This document shows positions 25,103 through 32,747 of a stretch of 49,322 nt of DNA, piece by piece. Numbering within the stretch: the stretch's first letter is position 1; each line of letters begins with the position of its first letter. Source of the stretch: Candidatus Parcubacteria bacterium (GTDB lineage: Bacteria; Patescibacteriota; Minisyncoccia; Phycocordibacterales; UBA2100); assembly GCA_003599175.1 (NCBI GenBank), contig QZIY01000036.1, forward strand, positions 1 to 49,322, in the 5' to 3' direction. The position numbers and the translations under genes were made by a program. Under the pieces are notes generated by a model that saw nothing but the letters and a program-made list of their open reading frames with translations, was not told the origin of the DNA and did not search any database.

Positions 25103-26203
25103 CTACCTATTGAGCGGCATCACCAGATACATAAATGACGCGTCTGATACGCCACGAATCACAAGGGGGCGTCCCGTGCCAGCAAATCCAAGCTGAATGG
25201 AATCGGATTGTATAGACGAAAGACAATCGGAGAGGTAGCCGATGTGGAAATTGATATCAATATCCTCTCCCGAAACAGCGGCATCCAACACATCGGACAT
25301 CTCGCCGATTTCCGAACTGCGCGCAATCGCACTGAATATCTTTCGCTTGGGATACACATGAAAACCCACATGGTTTTCATTTCCCGAAAAGACGCGCGCT
25401 TTACGTAAAATTTCGAGAAAATCATTCTTGAGAAGCGTCGCCTCTGTCATAAATGTTTTCGGCACGATTTCTTTGTAGTTTGGAAATTGCGCATCCACCA
25501 CACGGGAAACAAATCGCACACCGCTTCCTGAAACGCTTATTTGCGCCTCCTCCGCAACAATCGTGATATCTTCGGTATCGAGTCGTTCGAGTATGAAAAG
25601 AAGCTCCTGCGCGTGTTTAAGCGGAATGAGAAGCTCTCCACTCTCCTTCTTCGTCACCCCTTTTACTGTTTTTTCCGCAAGGCGGAACGAATCGGTCGCC
25701 ACCACGGTGATATTGCCACTATCGATCGCCACATACACACTCCCCAATTCAGGTCGAATCATCGAGGGTGATGCCGCATAGATCACTGCAGAGACACCGG
25801 AGATAAATCGCTCACGAGACATTGTAAACCCCTGCTTTTCGTTCGATACAGGCAAGGATGGAAACTCTTCGTGTGGAATTGCTTTGATGAGGTTCTTGGA
25901 GCCGCGCGATTCCACAGAGAGATTTCCATCCTGCCCCTTGAGCTTAATCGCATCTCCAGTGATCGAGCGGATTGTTTGCGAAATAACCCCCGCGGGTATT
26001 GCAACCATCCCCTTATCCTCGACAGTTGCCGGGATCGTGATTTCGATACCTGCCTCAAGATTGGTCGCACGTACCGTGAGAGTGTTACTTCCCGCTTCAA
26101 GAAGCACACACGAGAGCACGGGGAGTGTTTCTTTTTTTCCTGCGATACGCTCTGCGAGATTGATCGCGTTTACGAGATGTCCTTTCGTTGTACCCAGGTT
26201 CAT
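25103..26203 (-). CDS. dnaN: DNA polymerase III beta subunit (sliding clamp)
   Basis: AINLAERIAGKKETLPVLSCVLLEA, LTVRATNLEAGIEI, VATDSFRLAEK, LVMPLNR C-terminus. Confidence 0.95.
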   Translation of the reverse strand: MNLGTTKGHLVNAINLAERIAGKKETLPVLSCVLLEAGSNTLTVRATNLEAGIEITIPATVEDKGMVAIPAGVISQTIRSITGDAIKLKGQDGNLSVESRGSKNLIKAIPHEEFPSLPVSNEKQGFTMSRERFISGVSAVIYAASPSMIRPELGSVYVAIDSGNITVVATDSFRLAEKTVKGVTKKESGELLIPLKHAQELLFILERLDTEDITIVAEEAQISVSGSGVRFVSRVVDAQFPNYKEIVPKTFMTEATLLKNDFLEILRKARVFSGNENHVGFHVYPKRKIFSAIARSSEIGEMSDVLDAAVSGEDIDINFHIGYLSDCLSSIQSDSIQLGFAGTGRPLVIRGVSDASFMYLVMPLNR

Positions 26204-26431
26204 AAAAAGAGTTTATTAAAAAACTATTAATACTATTAGTACTGTGGAAACTGTGGAAAGGTGCGAATAATGGCTTGAATGCTGGGAAAAATCGAGTTAC
26301 TCACATGTTGATAGTTTTGTGCGCGAGTGTGAAGAAACTGTGAATGAGAAACCGATGCGTACCCCATCTGTGTATTAGTACAAAGTTGTACCCGTGGTGC
26401 ACAGTTCTTTTTCACAGAATATTCACAGAGG
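26204..26431. promoter_or_regulatory. candidate oriC: DnaA-box-like sites plus DnaA-trio-like repeat
   Basis: Minus strand CTTTCCACAGTTTCCACAG-TAC-TAA-TAG-TAT-TAA-TAG-TTT (around 26221-26260); further TTTTTCACAG and ATATTCACAG near 26410-26430; lies between dnaN and dnaA. Confidence 0.65.
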
Positions 26432-27787
26432 TTAGGCATGGATGAGCGCGCGAATTTGTTCGATCTCCTGCTCGAGGGTGTTGTTGGTTTTTACTTCCTC
26501 TTTTATTTTTTCACAGGAGTGAATCACTGTGGTGTGATCGCGGCCGCCCAACTTCTCCCCTATCGAGGGGTATGACACATTAAATTCTTCACGCAGCATG
26601 TACATAATAATCTGTCTCGGGCGCACCACTTCCTTCTTGCGCGTCTTCTCGTAGATACTCTTCTCGGCAATTTCGTAGTACCCCGCGATGCGGCGCACCA
26701 CTTCATCGATAGAGACACCGCGCGAAGGCTTCACGTTGTGTTTGATGAGCGCGCGGACGTCTTGTTGGGAGATGACGCGGCCCTTGAGTTGTGATTTGCA
26801 CACAATCATATTGAGAATCCCCTCGAGTTCACGGATGTTGCCGCGCACGTTCTCAGCAATGTACTGAATGATGTCGTCTGGAAGCGAAAAACCATGCTGG
26901 TCGATCTTTGCTTTGATGATGGCGGTACGCGACTCCACATCTGGCTCGGGAATCTCAGCGATCATACCCGCCTGGAAGCGGCCCTTGAGCCGCTCTTCAA
27001 ATCCCGGGAGAAGCATGGGGTGCTTATCACTCGAGAAGACAATTTGCTTGTTGTTGTCATGGAGTGCATTGAAGAGGTGGAAGAGTTCTTCCTGGGTTTT
27101 TTCGGTGTTCGCGATGAACTGAATGTCATCCATGATGAGCATGTCGTACTGACGGTACTGATCTTTGAAGTTGTTGGCACGACCACTTCGCACTGCATTG
27201 ATGTAATCCACGGCAAAGCGCTCGGAGGTGACGTAGAGCACCTTCATATTGCCCCGGCTTTTCTTGAAATGATTACCGATCGCTTGGATGAGGTGTGTTT
27301 TGCCGCGGCCTGTCGCTCCGTAGATGAAAAGAGGATTGTATGCGAGGCCAGGGCGATCCGTCAGCGCTTTGGCAGCGGCATGTGCGAGTTGGTTGAAGGG
27401 GCCGACGACAAAGGTGTCGAAGGTATAGCGTGGGTTTAAGTTGTCGCGCTTATCTATATAGAGCGAACCAAGGTCCATTGCGGTGTTTTCTGACTGCTGT
27501 TGTTCGCGGCGCGGCTGCTTGCGCTCTCCCCCGCCGATGGGTGTGCGGTGCACGCTGTATTCAACGGTGCGGATGGATGTATCGAGTGTGCGAAGTGCTT
27601 TCAAGATGAGCTTGTGATGCTTTTCCATCAACCACTCCTTCACGATTTTTGAAGGGACGGCAACTTGTATGGTGCCGCCATCGCGGCCAACGACGTCAGT
27701 ATTGCGAAACCAAGTGCGAAACGATGCCTGCGAAGTACCGAGTTCTATTTGTACGAGTGCATTTTGCCATAGTTCTCGGTTGGTCAT
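26432..27787 (-). CDS. dnaA: chromosomal replication initiator protein DnaA
   Basis: LNPRYTFDTFVVGPFNQLAHAAA, PLFIYGATGRGKTHLIQAIGN, LIMDDIQFIANTEKTQEELFHLFNALHD, RPRQIIMYMLREEFNVSYPSIGEKLGGRDHTTVIHSCEKI. Confidence 0.97.
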   Translation of the reverse strand: MTNRELWQNALVQIELGTSQASFRTWFRNTDVVGRDGGTIQVAVPSKIVKEWLMEKHHKLILKALRTLDTSIRTVEYSVHRTPIGGGERKQPRREQQQSENTAMDLGSLYIDKRDNLNPRYTFDTFVVGPFNQLAHAAAKALTDRPGLAYNPLFIYGATGRGKTHLIQAIGNHFKKSRGNMKVLYVTSERFAVDYINAVRSGRANNFKDQYRQYDMLIMDDIQFIANTEKTQEELFHLFNALHDNNKQIVFSSDKHPMLLPGFEERLKGRFQAGMIAEIPEPDVESRTAIIKAKIDQHGFSLPDDIIQYIAENVRGNIRELEGILNMIVCKSQLKGRVISQQDVRALIKHNVKPSRGVSIDEVVRRIAGYYEIAEKSIYEKTRKKEVVRPRQIIMYMLREEFNVSYPSIGEKLGGRDHTTVIHSCEKIKEEVKTNNTLEQEIEQIRALIHA

Positions 27788-27888
27788 AAGAAAGGAGACC
27801 CGAGTATTATACGCGCATTGTTTTGTTTCGTAAGGTTGCGTTGTTTCTGTTTGGAATGTGCAAAATCTGTGGATAGGTTGTGGAAATC

Positions 27889-28015
27889 GAAAAGAGGGGT
27901 GGGATATTTTCCGCCTGCGACGCTCGTGGTGTCTTGTCGGCGCCGGACGTAACCGGCAGCCGACAAGCGCCACTCGACCATGGTTCTCGTCAAAAAATAT
28001 CCCACCCCTCTTTTC
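27889..28015. repeat. 22-bp-arm perfect inverted repeat between divergent dnaA and rpmH
   Basis: GAAAAGAGGGGTGGGATATTTT (27889-27910) / AAAATATCCCACCCCTCTTTTC (27994-28015), nested CTTGTCGGC/GCCGACAAG. Confidence 0.9.
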
Positions 28016-28066
28016 TGGGCGGGGGCGTGGTTGAAATAGATGAATATTAAGGTTATAGTGGCGCCC

Positions 28067-28201
28067 ATGAGACGAACGTACCAGCCGAAGAAGCGCAAGC
28101 GAGCGCGTGCTCACGGCTTTTTGGGTCGCACTGCCACCAAAAATGGTCGCAAGCTCCTCACCCGCCGACGCCGCAAGGGTCGCGCAAAGCTTTCTGTCTA
28201 A
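28067..28201 (+). CDS. rpmH: 50S ribosomal protein L34
   Basis: [50 protein letters not shown]-17 nt-TATAGT ending 7 nt before ATG. Confidence 0.95.
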   Translation: MRRTYQPKKRKRARAHGFLGRTATKNGRKLLTRRRRKGRAKLSV

Positions 28202-28531
28202 ATGGCCCGCGCCTCTCGCCTTTCCCGCGCAGAATTCCCTACTCGCCCTCCGAAGCGTCGAGTGGCCGATGAGTTGTTTTCAGTGTCTCTATGGCCAATA
28301 AACATAGGATTAGAGCCAAAATGTAGCTGTGTGGTATCGAAAAAGGTCGCCGCAAAGGCAGTCGACCGCAATACACTGAAGCGTCGGAGTCGGGAGATCG
28401 TGGCTCCTCTTGTTTCTGCCTTCAAGCAGCCTGTTGCGATAGTGGTATACCCTAAAAAAGCTGCATTGAACGCATCTTTCGCTGAAATAAAGGTGTCTCT
28501 CTCGGCCCTCCTCGCGAAATTGGCGCTGTAA
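28202..28531 (+). CDS. rnpA: ribonuclease P protein component
   Basis: FSVSLWPINI...CSCVVSKKVAAKAVDRNTLKRRSREIV, directly after rpmH. Confidence 0.88.
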   Translation: MARASRLSRAEFPTRPPKRRVADELFSVSLWPINIGLEPKCSCVVSKKVAAKAVDRNTLKRRSREIVAPLVSAFKQPVAIVVYPKKAALNASFAEIKVSLSALLAKLAL

Positions 28532-28612
28532 GGTACACCCCGTGAGATATCCGCGTCAGATGCTTGTGAATGAGCTAGTATATTTCTATCTCACAGGGTA
28601 AAATCTTCCGCA

Positions 28613-29332
28613 ATGCTCGACTTTCTCTATACGATTATCTACGTCCCGCTCTACAACGGGCTTATTTTTTTGGTCGATAAGGTTCCGGGGCACGATGTGG
28701 GTATTGCCGTCATTCTCCTCACCATCGTCGTGCGTATTGTCCTCTTCCCGCTCTCCAAACGTGCCGTAGAATCGCAGCTTGCGATGAAAAAAGTGGCACC
28801 AGAGGTCGAGCAGCTCAAGAAAAAGCACAAAGACAATCCGGTAGAGCAAAACAAGGCGATCATGGCGCTCTATAAGGAGCGTGGAATACGCCCCTTCTCG
28901 GGGTTTGGCCTCCTCCTCCTACAGCTGCCCATCCTTATCGCGCTCTACTATATGTTTACCCACGGCGGGCTGCCGGAGATCAAATCGGAGATTCTGTACT
29001 CCTTTGTGAGCGCGCCGGAGTCGGTTGACATGCAGTTTTTGGGTTTTATTGACATGTCTGCGGCGCACAATATTGTCCTCGCCATTCTTGTCGCAATTTC
29101 GCAGTTCCTCTACACCCGTATCTCGATGGGGTCGACTGCGAAGCAAGAATCGGCCGTCGAGGCATCGCTTTCCAACGATCTCGCGAAGAGCTTTGATTTC
29201 CAGGCGCGCTATGTGATGCCGGTTATCATTGGCACCGTCGGTTACTTCTTCCCCGCCGTCGCGTCCCTTTACTTGGTGACTGCCAATATCTTTATGATCG
29301 GTCAGGAATTCCTCTCGGGCCGCCGATTTTAG
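28613..29332 (+). CDS. yidC: YidC/Oxa1 family membrane insertase
   Basis: PGHDVGIAVILLTIVVRIVLFPLSKRAVESQLAMKKVAPEVEQLKKKHKDNPVEQNKAIMALYKERGIRPFSGFGLLLLQLPILIALY. Confidence 0.95.
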   Translation: MLDFLYTIIYVPLYNGLIFLVDKVPGHDVGIAVILLTIVVRIVLFPLSKRAVESQLAMKKVAPEVEQLKKKHKDNPVEQNKAIMALYKERGIRPFSGFGLLLLQLPILIALYYMFTHGGLPEIKSEILYSFVSAPESVDMQFLGFIDMSAAHNIVLAILVAISQFLYTRISMGSTAKQESAVEASLSNDLAKSFDFQARYVMPVIIGTVGYFFPAVASLYLVTANIFMIGQEFLSGRRF

Positions 29333-29431
29333 ATTCTCTTTGGGGCCTGCCCGGTAGACAGTTCAGCTTAAGCGGTGTTCTGCAGACAAGTCGCTGATCG
29401 ATACCATTTTCTTGCTCATTTTTTCGAGATT

Positions 29432-29460
29432 TTGCTGAGAACTGTACTACGGGGTATAGT
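29432..29460 (+). promoter_or_regulatory. sigma70-type promoter candidate for jag/khpB leader
   Basis: TTGCTG (29432-29437), 17-nt spacer, TATAGT (29455-29460); leader-element uORF ATG at 29467. Confidence 0.6.
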
Positions 29461-29466
29461 GCCCCA

Positions 29467-29554
29467 ATGGATCCCGTTAGAAGCTTCAAAATATATACAT
29501 CTGCGGCACGTTTTATCCCCATAAGTCAATTCGTCTATGGCTTCTAACGGGATG
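29467..29554 (+). promoter_or_regulatory. CCCGTTAGAAG leader element, copy 3 (upstream of jag/khpB)
   Basis: ATCCCGTTAGAAGC (29471-29484) / GCTTCTAACGGGAT (29540-29553); uORF MDPVRSFKIYTSAARFIPISQFVYGF* (29467-29547). Confidence 0.8.
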
Positions 29555-30019
29555 GACAGAATCGAAACGACAGTCAAAGAGCTTTTGAGCGCCATGGGAT
29601 ACGGGGGTGCGAACGTCGAAACCGTGGAATTGGGCGGGCAAACCGTGTTTTCCATCAAAAATGTCGCCGATTCGCGCGAACTTATCGGCCCTCACGGCGA
29701 CACCATTCATGCGATCGACACGTTGGTGAAGAAGATCGCCGAGAAGCACGCAACCCCTTCGGAGGGTGGCAGTGAGCGCGGCCCCATGTTCCTCGTGGAT
29801 GTCGATGAATACCGCATTCGCCACATCAAAGATTTGCAGACGAAGGCCAAGATGATGGCCGAGCGCGCACGCTCATTCCAATACGACGTTGAGCTCTCTC
29901 CCATGACGGCCTACGAGCGCCTCATCGTGCACACGACGCTCCAAGACGAGCCGAATGTAAAGACAGAGTCACAGGGTGAAGGAAGAAATCGCCGCGTTGT
30001 GATCAAGTACGCAGCGTAG
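29552..30019 (+). CDS. jag: Jag/KhpB-type RNA-binding protein (KH + R3H)
   Basis: NVADSRELIGPHGDTIHAIDTLVKKI, LDVDEYRIRHIKDLQTKAKMMAERARSFQYDVELSPMTAYERLIVHTTLQDEPNVKTESQGEGRNRRVVI. Confidence 0.88.
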   Translation: MDRIETTVKELLSAMGYGGANVETVELGGQTVFSIKNVADSRELIGPHGDTIHAIDTLVKKIAEKHATPSEGGSERGPMFLVDVDEYRIRHIKDLQTKAKMMAERARSFQYDVELSPMTAYERLIVHTTLQDEPNVKTESQGEGRNRRVVIKYAA

Positions 30020-30022
30020 ACA

Positions 30023-30466
30023 CTAGAACGCGCCATTTTGTGCGTAGCTGCAAGCTTGTCCGCCGCTCCCGAACGATTGCAAGATATCGAGATTGAGGAT
30101 GCACGGGTTGATTTGATACAGAATAAGGTACGTGCCGAGGAGGAGGAGCATGCCGAAAACCACGTCTTTGATAATCGCTTTCGCCTCCCCTTTTTGGCTC
30201 CACATGTCGGTGCCCATGTATTTGTAGCCGGCCCAGACGAGGCGGATGACGGCAAGAATCGCGCCGGCAGAAAGCGCAATGGCAAACAGTGTCCGCACGT
30301 ATTGCGGTAGCGTCTGCTGTCCCCCGGCGCCGTAGACACTTCCGATCGGCGTTCCGCTGTAGTCTGCAAGCGGTACATAATTTGTGGTTTGTGCGATCAA
30401 AACTGTCGGCACAAAGAGTGCGCTCGCGATCAAAGTCGTAAGCACATAACGACGCATAGCCAGCAT
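30023..30466 (-). CDS. VirB2/TrbC-like pilin
   Basis: Signal peptide then two TMs with AKAIIKDVVFGMLLLLGTYLILYQINP; CPR T4SS pilin-like arrangement. Confidence 0.6.
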   Translation of the reverse strand: MLAMRRYVLTTLIASALFVPTVLIAQTTNYVPLADYSGTPIGSVYGAGGQQTLPQYVRTLFAIALSAGAILAVIRLVWAGYKYMGTDMWSQKGEAKAIIKDVVFGMLLLLGTYLILYQINPCILNLDILQSFGSGGQACSYAQNGAF

Positions 30467-30475
30467 ATGACACTA

Positions 30476-31720
30476 TTATTGCACGACGCGAAGCATCCAG
30501 AGCGATTGATCCTTGCCGTTGGTGAATGCGATGTACGAACCGCTCGCGTCGATCGTTGGCGCGTGTACATCGAACGACTGTTGCGGTGTGAAGAGCTCTT
30601 CTGTTTCGCCCGTTGCGATATCGATTTTCATCCAGGAATCTTCCGTATGCAGTGCGCCTCGATACCAATCGTTCATTATGTTTGAGGCCGGAATCGTTTT
30701 GGGCACGGCGCAGTATGCGATCAGTGTCTTCCCGGGTGCCCAGACACACTTGTCGGCGATCGTGATGAGCGAGAGTTCAGCCGCGGCTGCGCTCTCCACC
30801 TGCGAGAGGAGTGCCATACGGCCTTCGCCAGAGCCGCTATAGAGGAGTGCGTTTTCCGTGGGGTGCGGCAGGACAGAGAGGCCAGGAATCGGGCCGACGA
30901 GGAGTGAGAGCGCGCCCGATGATCCGACACGATACGCATATCCGGGAAGACCGTCCGAGGGTTTGGTAAATACGATGAGCTGCCCCTGTCCGTAGACAGG
31001 TTCCCAGCTGCGGATAAACGAAGAGAATACCTGCGTGCGTTTCGTGCCGTCAAAAAGTTGCGTCGTGCCGATCGATCCTCCTGTTGCCGCGTCGTTGGTC
31101 AAAGTCAAGATTGTTTTGCCCTTCTCGTCAAGTGCGATGTCGCGGATATTCGCCGACCAATTCGAGCCGGTGAGTGATTGTGGAGTCGTGGTCGCGTCTT
31201 TCGTGAGGAAGCTGCCCGCGAAGGTGGTAATCGATCCGCTCTCATCCATCGATCGCAGGAGCACATGTTCTCCATCGGGAAAGTAGGCCTCGTATATTTT
31301 CGGCATGAGCGTGTTGGTGATGCGTGTGACGCGCTGATTTTCAACGTCGGCGCCGAAAATGTATCCATTGGCGCGTTCGGTATAGAGGAGTGCACCTGAA
31401 GACGAAGCGGATGCGGTCGGCAATGTGCGCGTGGTGAACGCAAAGCCCGCAACTGGCCCCTGTGACACGCGCCAGAGTCGCTCGATTTGTTTTTCGGGTG
31501 TCGTTTCCACTCCCTCGGTGCCTTCGACTGGTCCCGCGGTGACGGCGCCGACGGGTCCACCCCGATTTCCTTCGAAGCCTTCGGAATTTGTCTCATCGCT
31601 CACTTTCTCGAGCGGATTTTTTTGTGTCTGTAGATATGCGTACCACCCAGCCAAGCTCCCCAAGAGAAGCACTACCATACCAATCAGTATGTAACGGAGG
31701 ATGTGTGTTGCGGTGTTCAT
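30476..31720 (-). CDS. membrane-anchored beta-propeller-like protein
   Basis: N-terminal TM; repeated WD40/TolB-like segments (YFPDGEHVLLRSMDESGS..., APTIDASGSYIAFTNGKDQSLWMLRV). Confidence 0.55.
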   Translation of the reverse strand: MNTATHILRYILIGMVVLLLGSLAGWYAYLQTQKNPLEKVSDETNSEGFEGNRGGPVGAVTAGPVEGTEGVETTPEKQIERLWRVSQGPVAGFAFTTRTLPTASASSSGALLYTERANGYIFGADVENQRVTRITNTLMPKIYEAYFPDGEHVLLRSMDESGSITTFAGSFLTKDATTTPQSLTGSNWSANIRDIALDEKGKTILTLTNDAATGGSIGTTQLFDGTKRTQVFSSFIRSWEPVYGQGQLIVFTKPSDGLPGYAYRVGSSGALSLLVGPIPGLSVLPHPTENALLYSGSGEGRMALLSQVESAAAAELSLITIADKCVWAPGKTLIAYCAVPKTIPASNIMNDWYRGALHTEDSWMKIDIATGETEELFTPQQSFDVHAPTIDASGSYIAFTNGKDQSLWMLRVVQ

Positions 31721-31724
31721 GATA

Positions 31725-32747
31725 TTAAATGCCGCTTTCGAAGCGTGAATCAGATGATTGTGGTACGACGCCTGGAATCGTACTGCCTGTCCCAGTGAAG
31801 CGGACATTCCACGATTGGTCGGCTCGCAGGAAGAAATTGACCGAGGACGAAAGGGAGAGTGCGATCTGTGCGGCGCCGGTCGAGTTGGCCGCATTGATCG
31901 TGAGCTCATTCATCTTTGTCTCCCCCGCCGGTACGGGACGACCGTTGATGACCCATTCGTAGATAAGATCCTGCGCGCTCGGCCCCCCCGCACTGATGAA
32001 ATACGGGACGGCGGAAAATGTTACTTCGGTGTCGGAAATTTCTGCGCCGCTCTCTATGGCATCATAGTATTCGATACCGACGAGCGGATGATTGATGTAG
32101 AGCGTCGCATTTGGATCAATGCCGGGGAGACGTACGGAAGCGGAGGCGACGTATGTGCTGTCAGCCGACCGTGCTTCGACGGAAATCGTGTCAGCTCCGA
32201 AAAGCGGTGGTGCGGAGAGTGTGATGCTCGACCTGCCTTTCCCTTGTGCGATAACACTGCCATTTTGACGCCACGTGTATGTGATCTCATTGCTCGTGAT
32301 GTCGCCGAGGTGCGGTATCGCAAGAGCGCGGACGTTCGTGCCGGGGGAAGCGAGTGGTCGCCCCTTGAAAAACGGCGGCGTGTAGCTCGTCGCTTCTACA
32401 AGGAGGTCCACGGTTGCCGGAATAACGACACGCGTGACTGTTTGTGTGCCCATCGTCGCTACAATGGTCTTCTTCTCCCCTGCTGCACCCATTTGAATAT
32501 CGATGCTACCATCGGCATTTGCCGCAACGGCTGTACCGTTCACCGTCCATGCGACCGTCGTGCTTTGGTTGTTGAAGAGCGAGCCTTCGAGCGTGAGGTG
32601 TACGGAACTGTATGGTCCCGGCGCTGTCGGGGTCATGATCATCGTCAATTTGTCTTCAAATCCCGGGAGCCAAAACTGTGCAGACGCAAGCGCGGGTGCG
32701 ACAATGAGGAAAAGTGCCACCAAGCGTACGTGCTTGATCATGGTCAT
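31725..32747 (-). CDS. secreted protein with Ig/PKD-like domains
   Basis: Signal peptide; TVAWTVNGTAV..., ITYTWRQNGSVIAQGKGRSSITLSAPPLFG, LIYEWVINGRPVPAGE. Confidence 0.6.
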   Translation of the reverse strand: MTMIKHVRLVALFLIVAPALASAQFWLPGFEDKLTMIMTPTAPGPYSSVHLTLEGSLFNNQSTTVAWTVNGTAVAANADGSIDIQMGAAGEKKTIVATMGTQTVTRVVIPATVDLLVEATSYTPPFFKGRPLASPGTNVRALAIPHLGDITSNEITYTWRQNGSVIAQGKGRSSITLSAPPLFGADTISVEARSADSTYVASASVRLPGIDPNATLYINHPLVGIEYYDAIESGAEISDTEVTFSAVPYFISAGGPSAQDLIYEWVINGRPVPAGETKMNELTINAANSTGAAQIALSLSSSVNFFLRADQSWNVRFTGTGSTIPGVVPQSSDSRFESGI

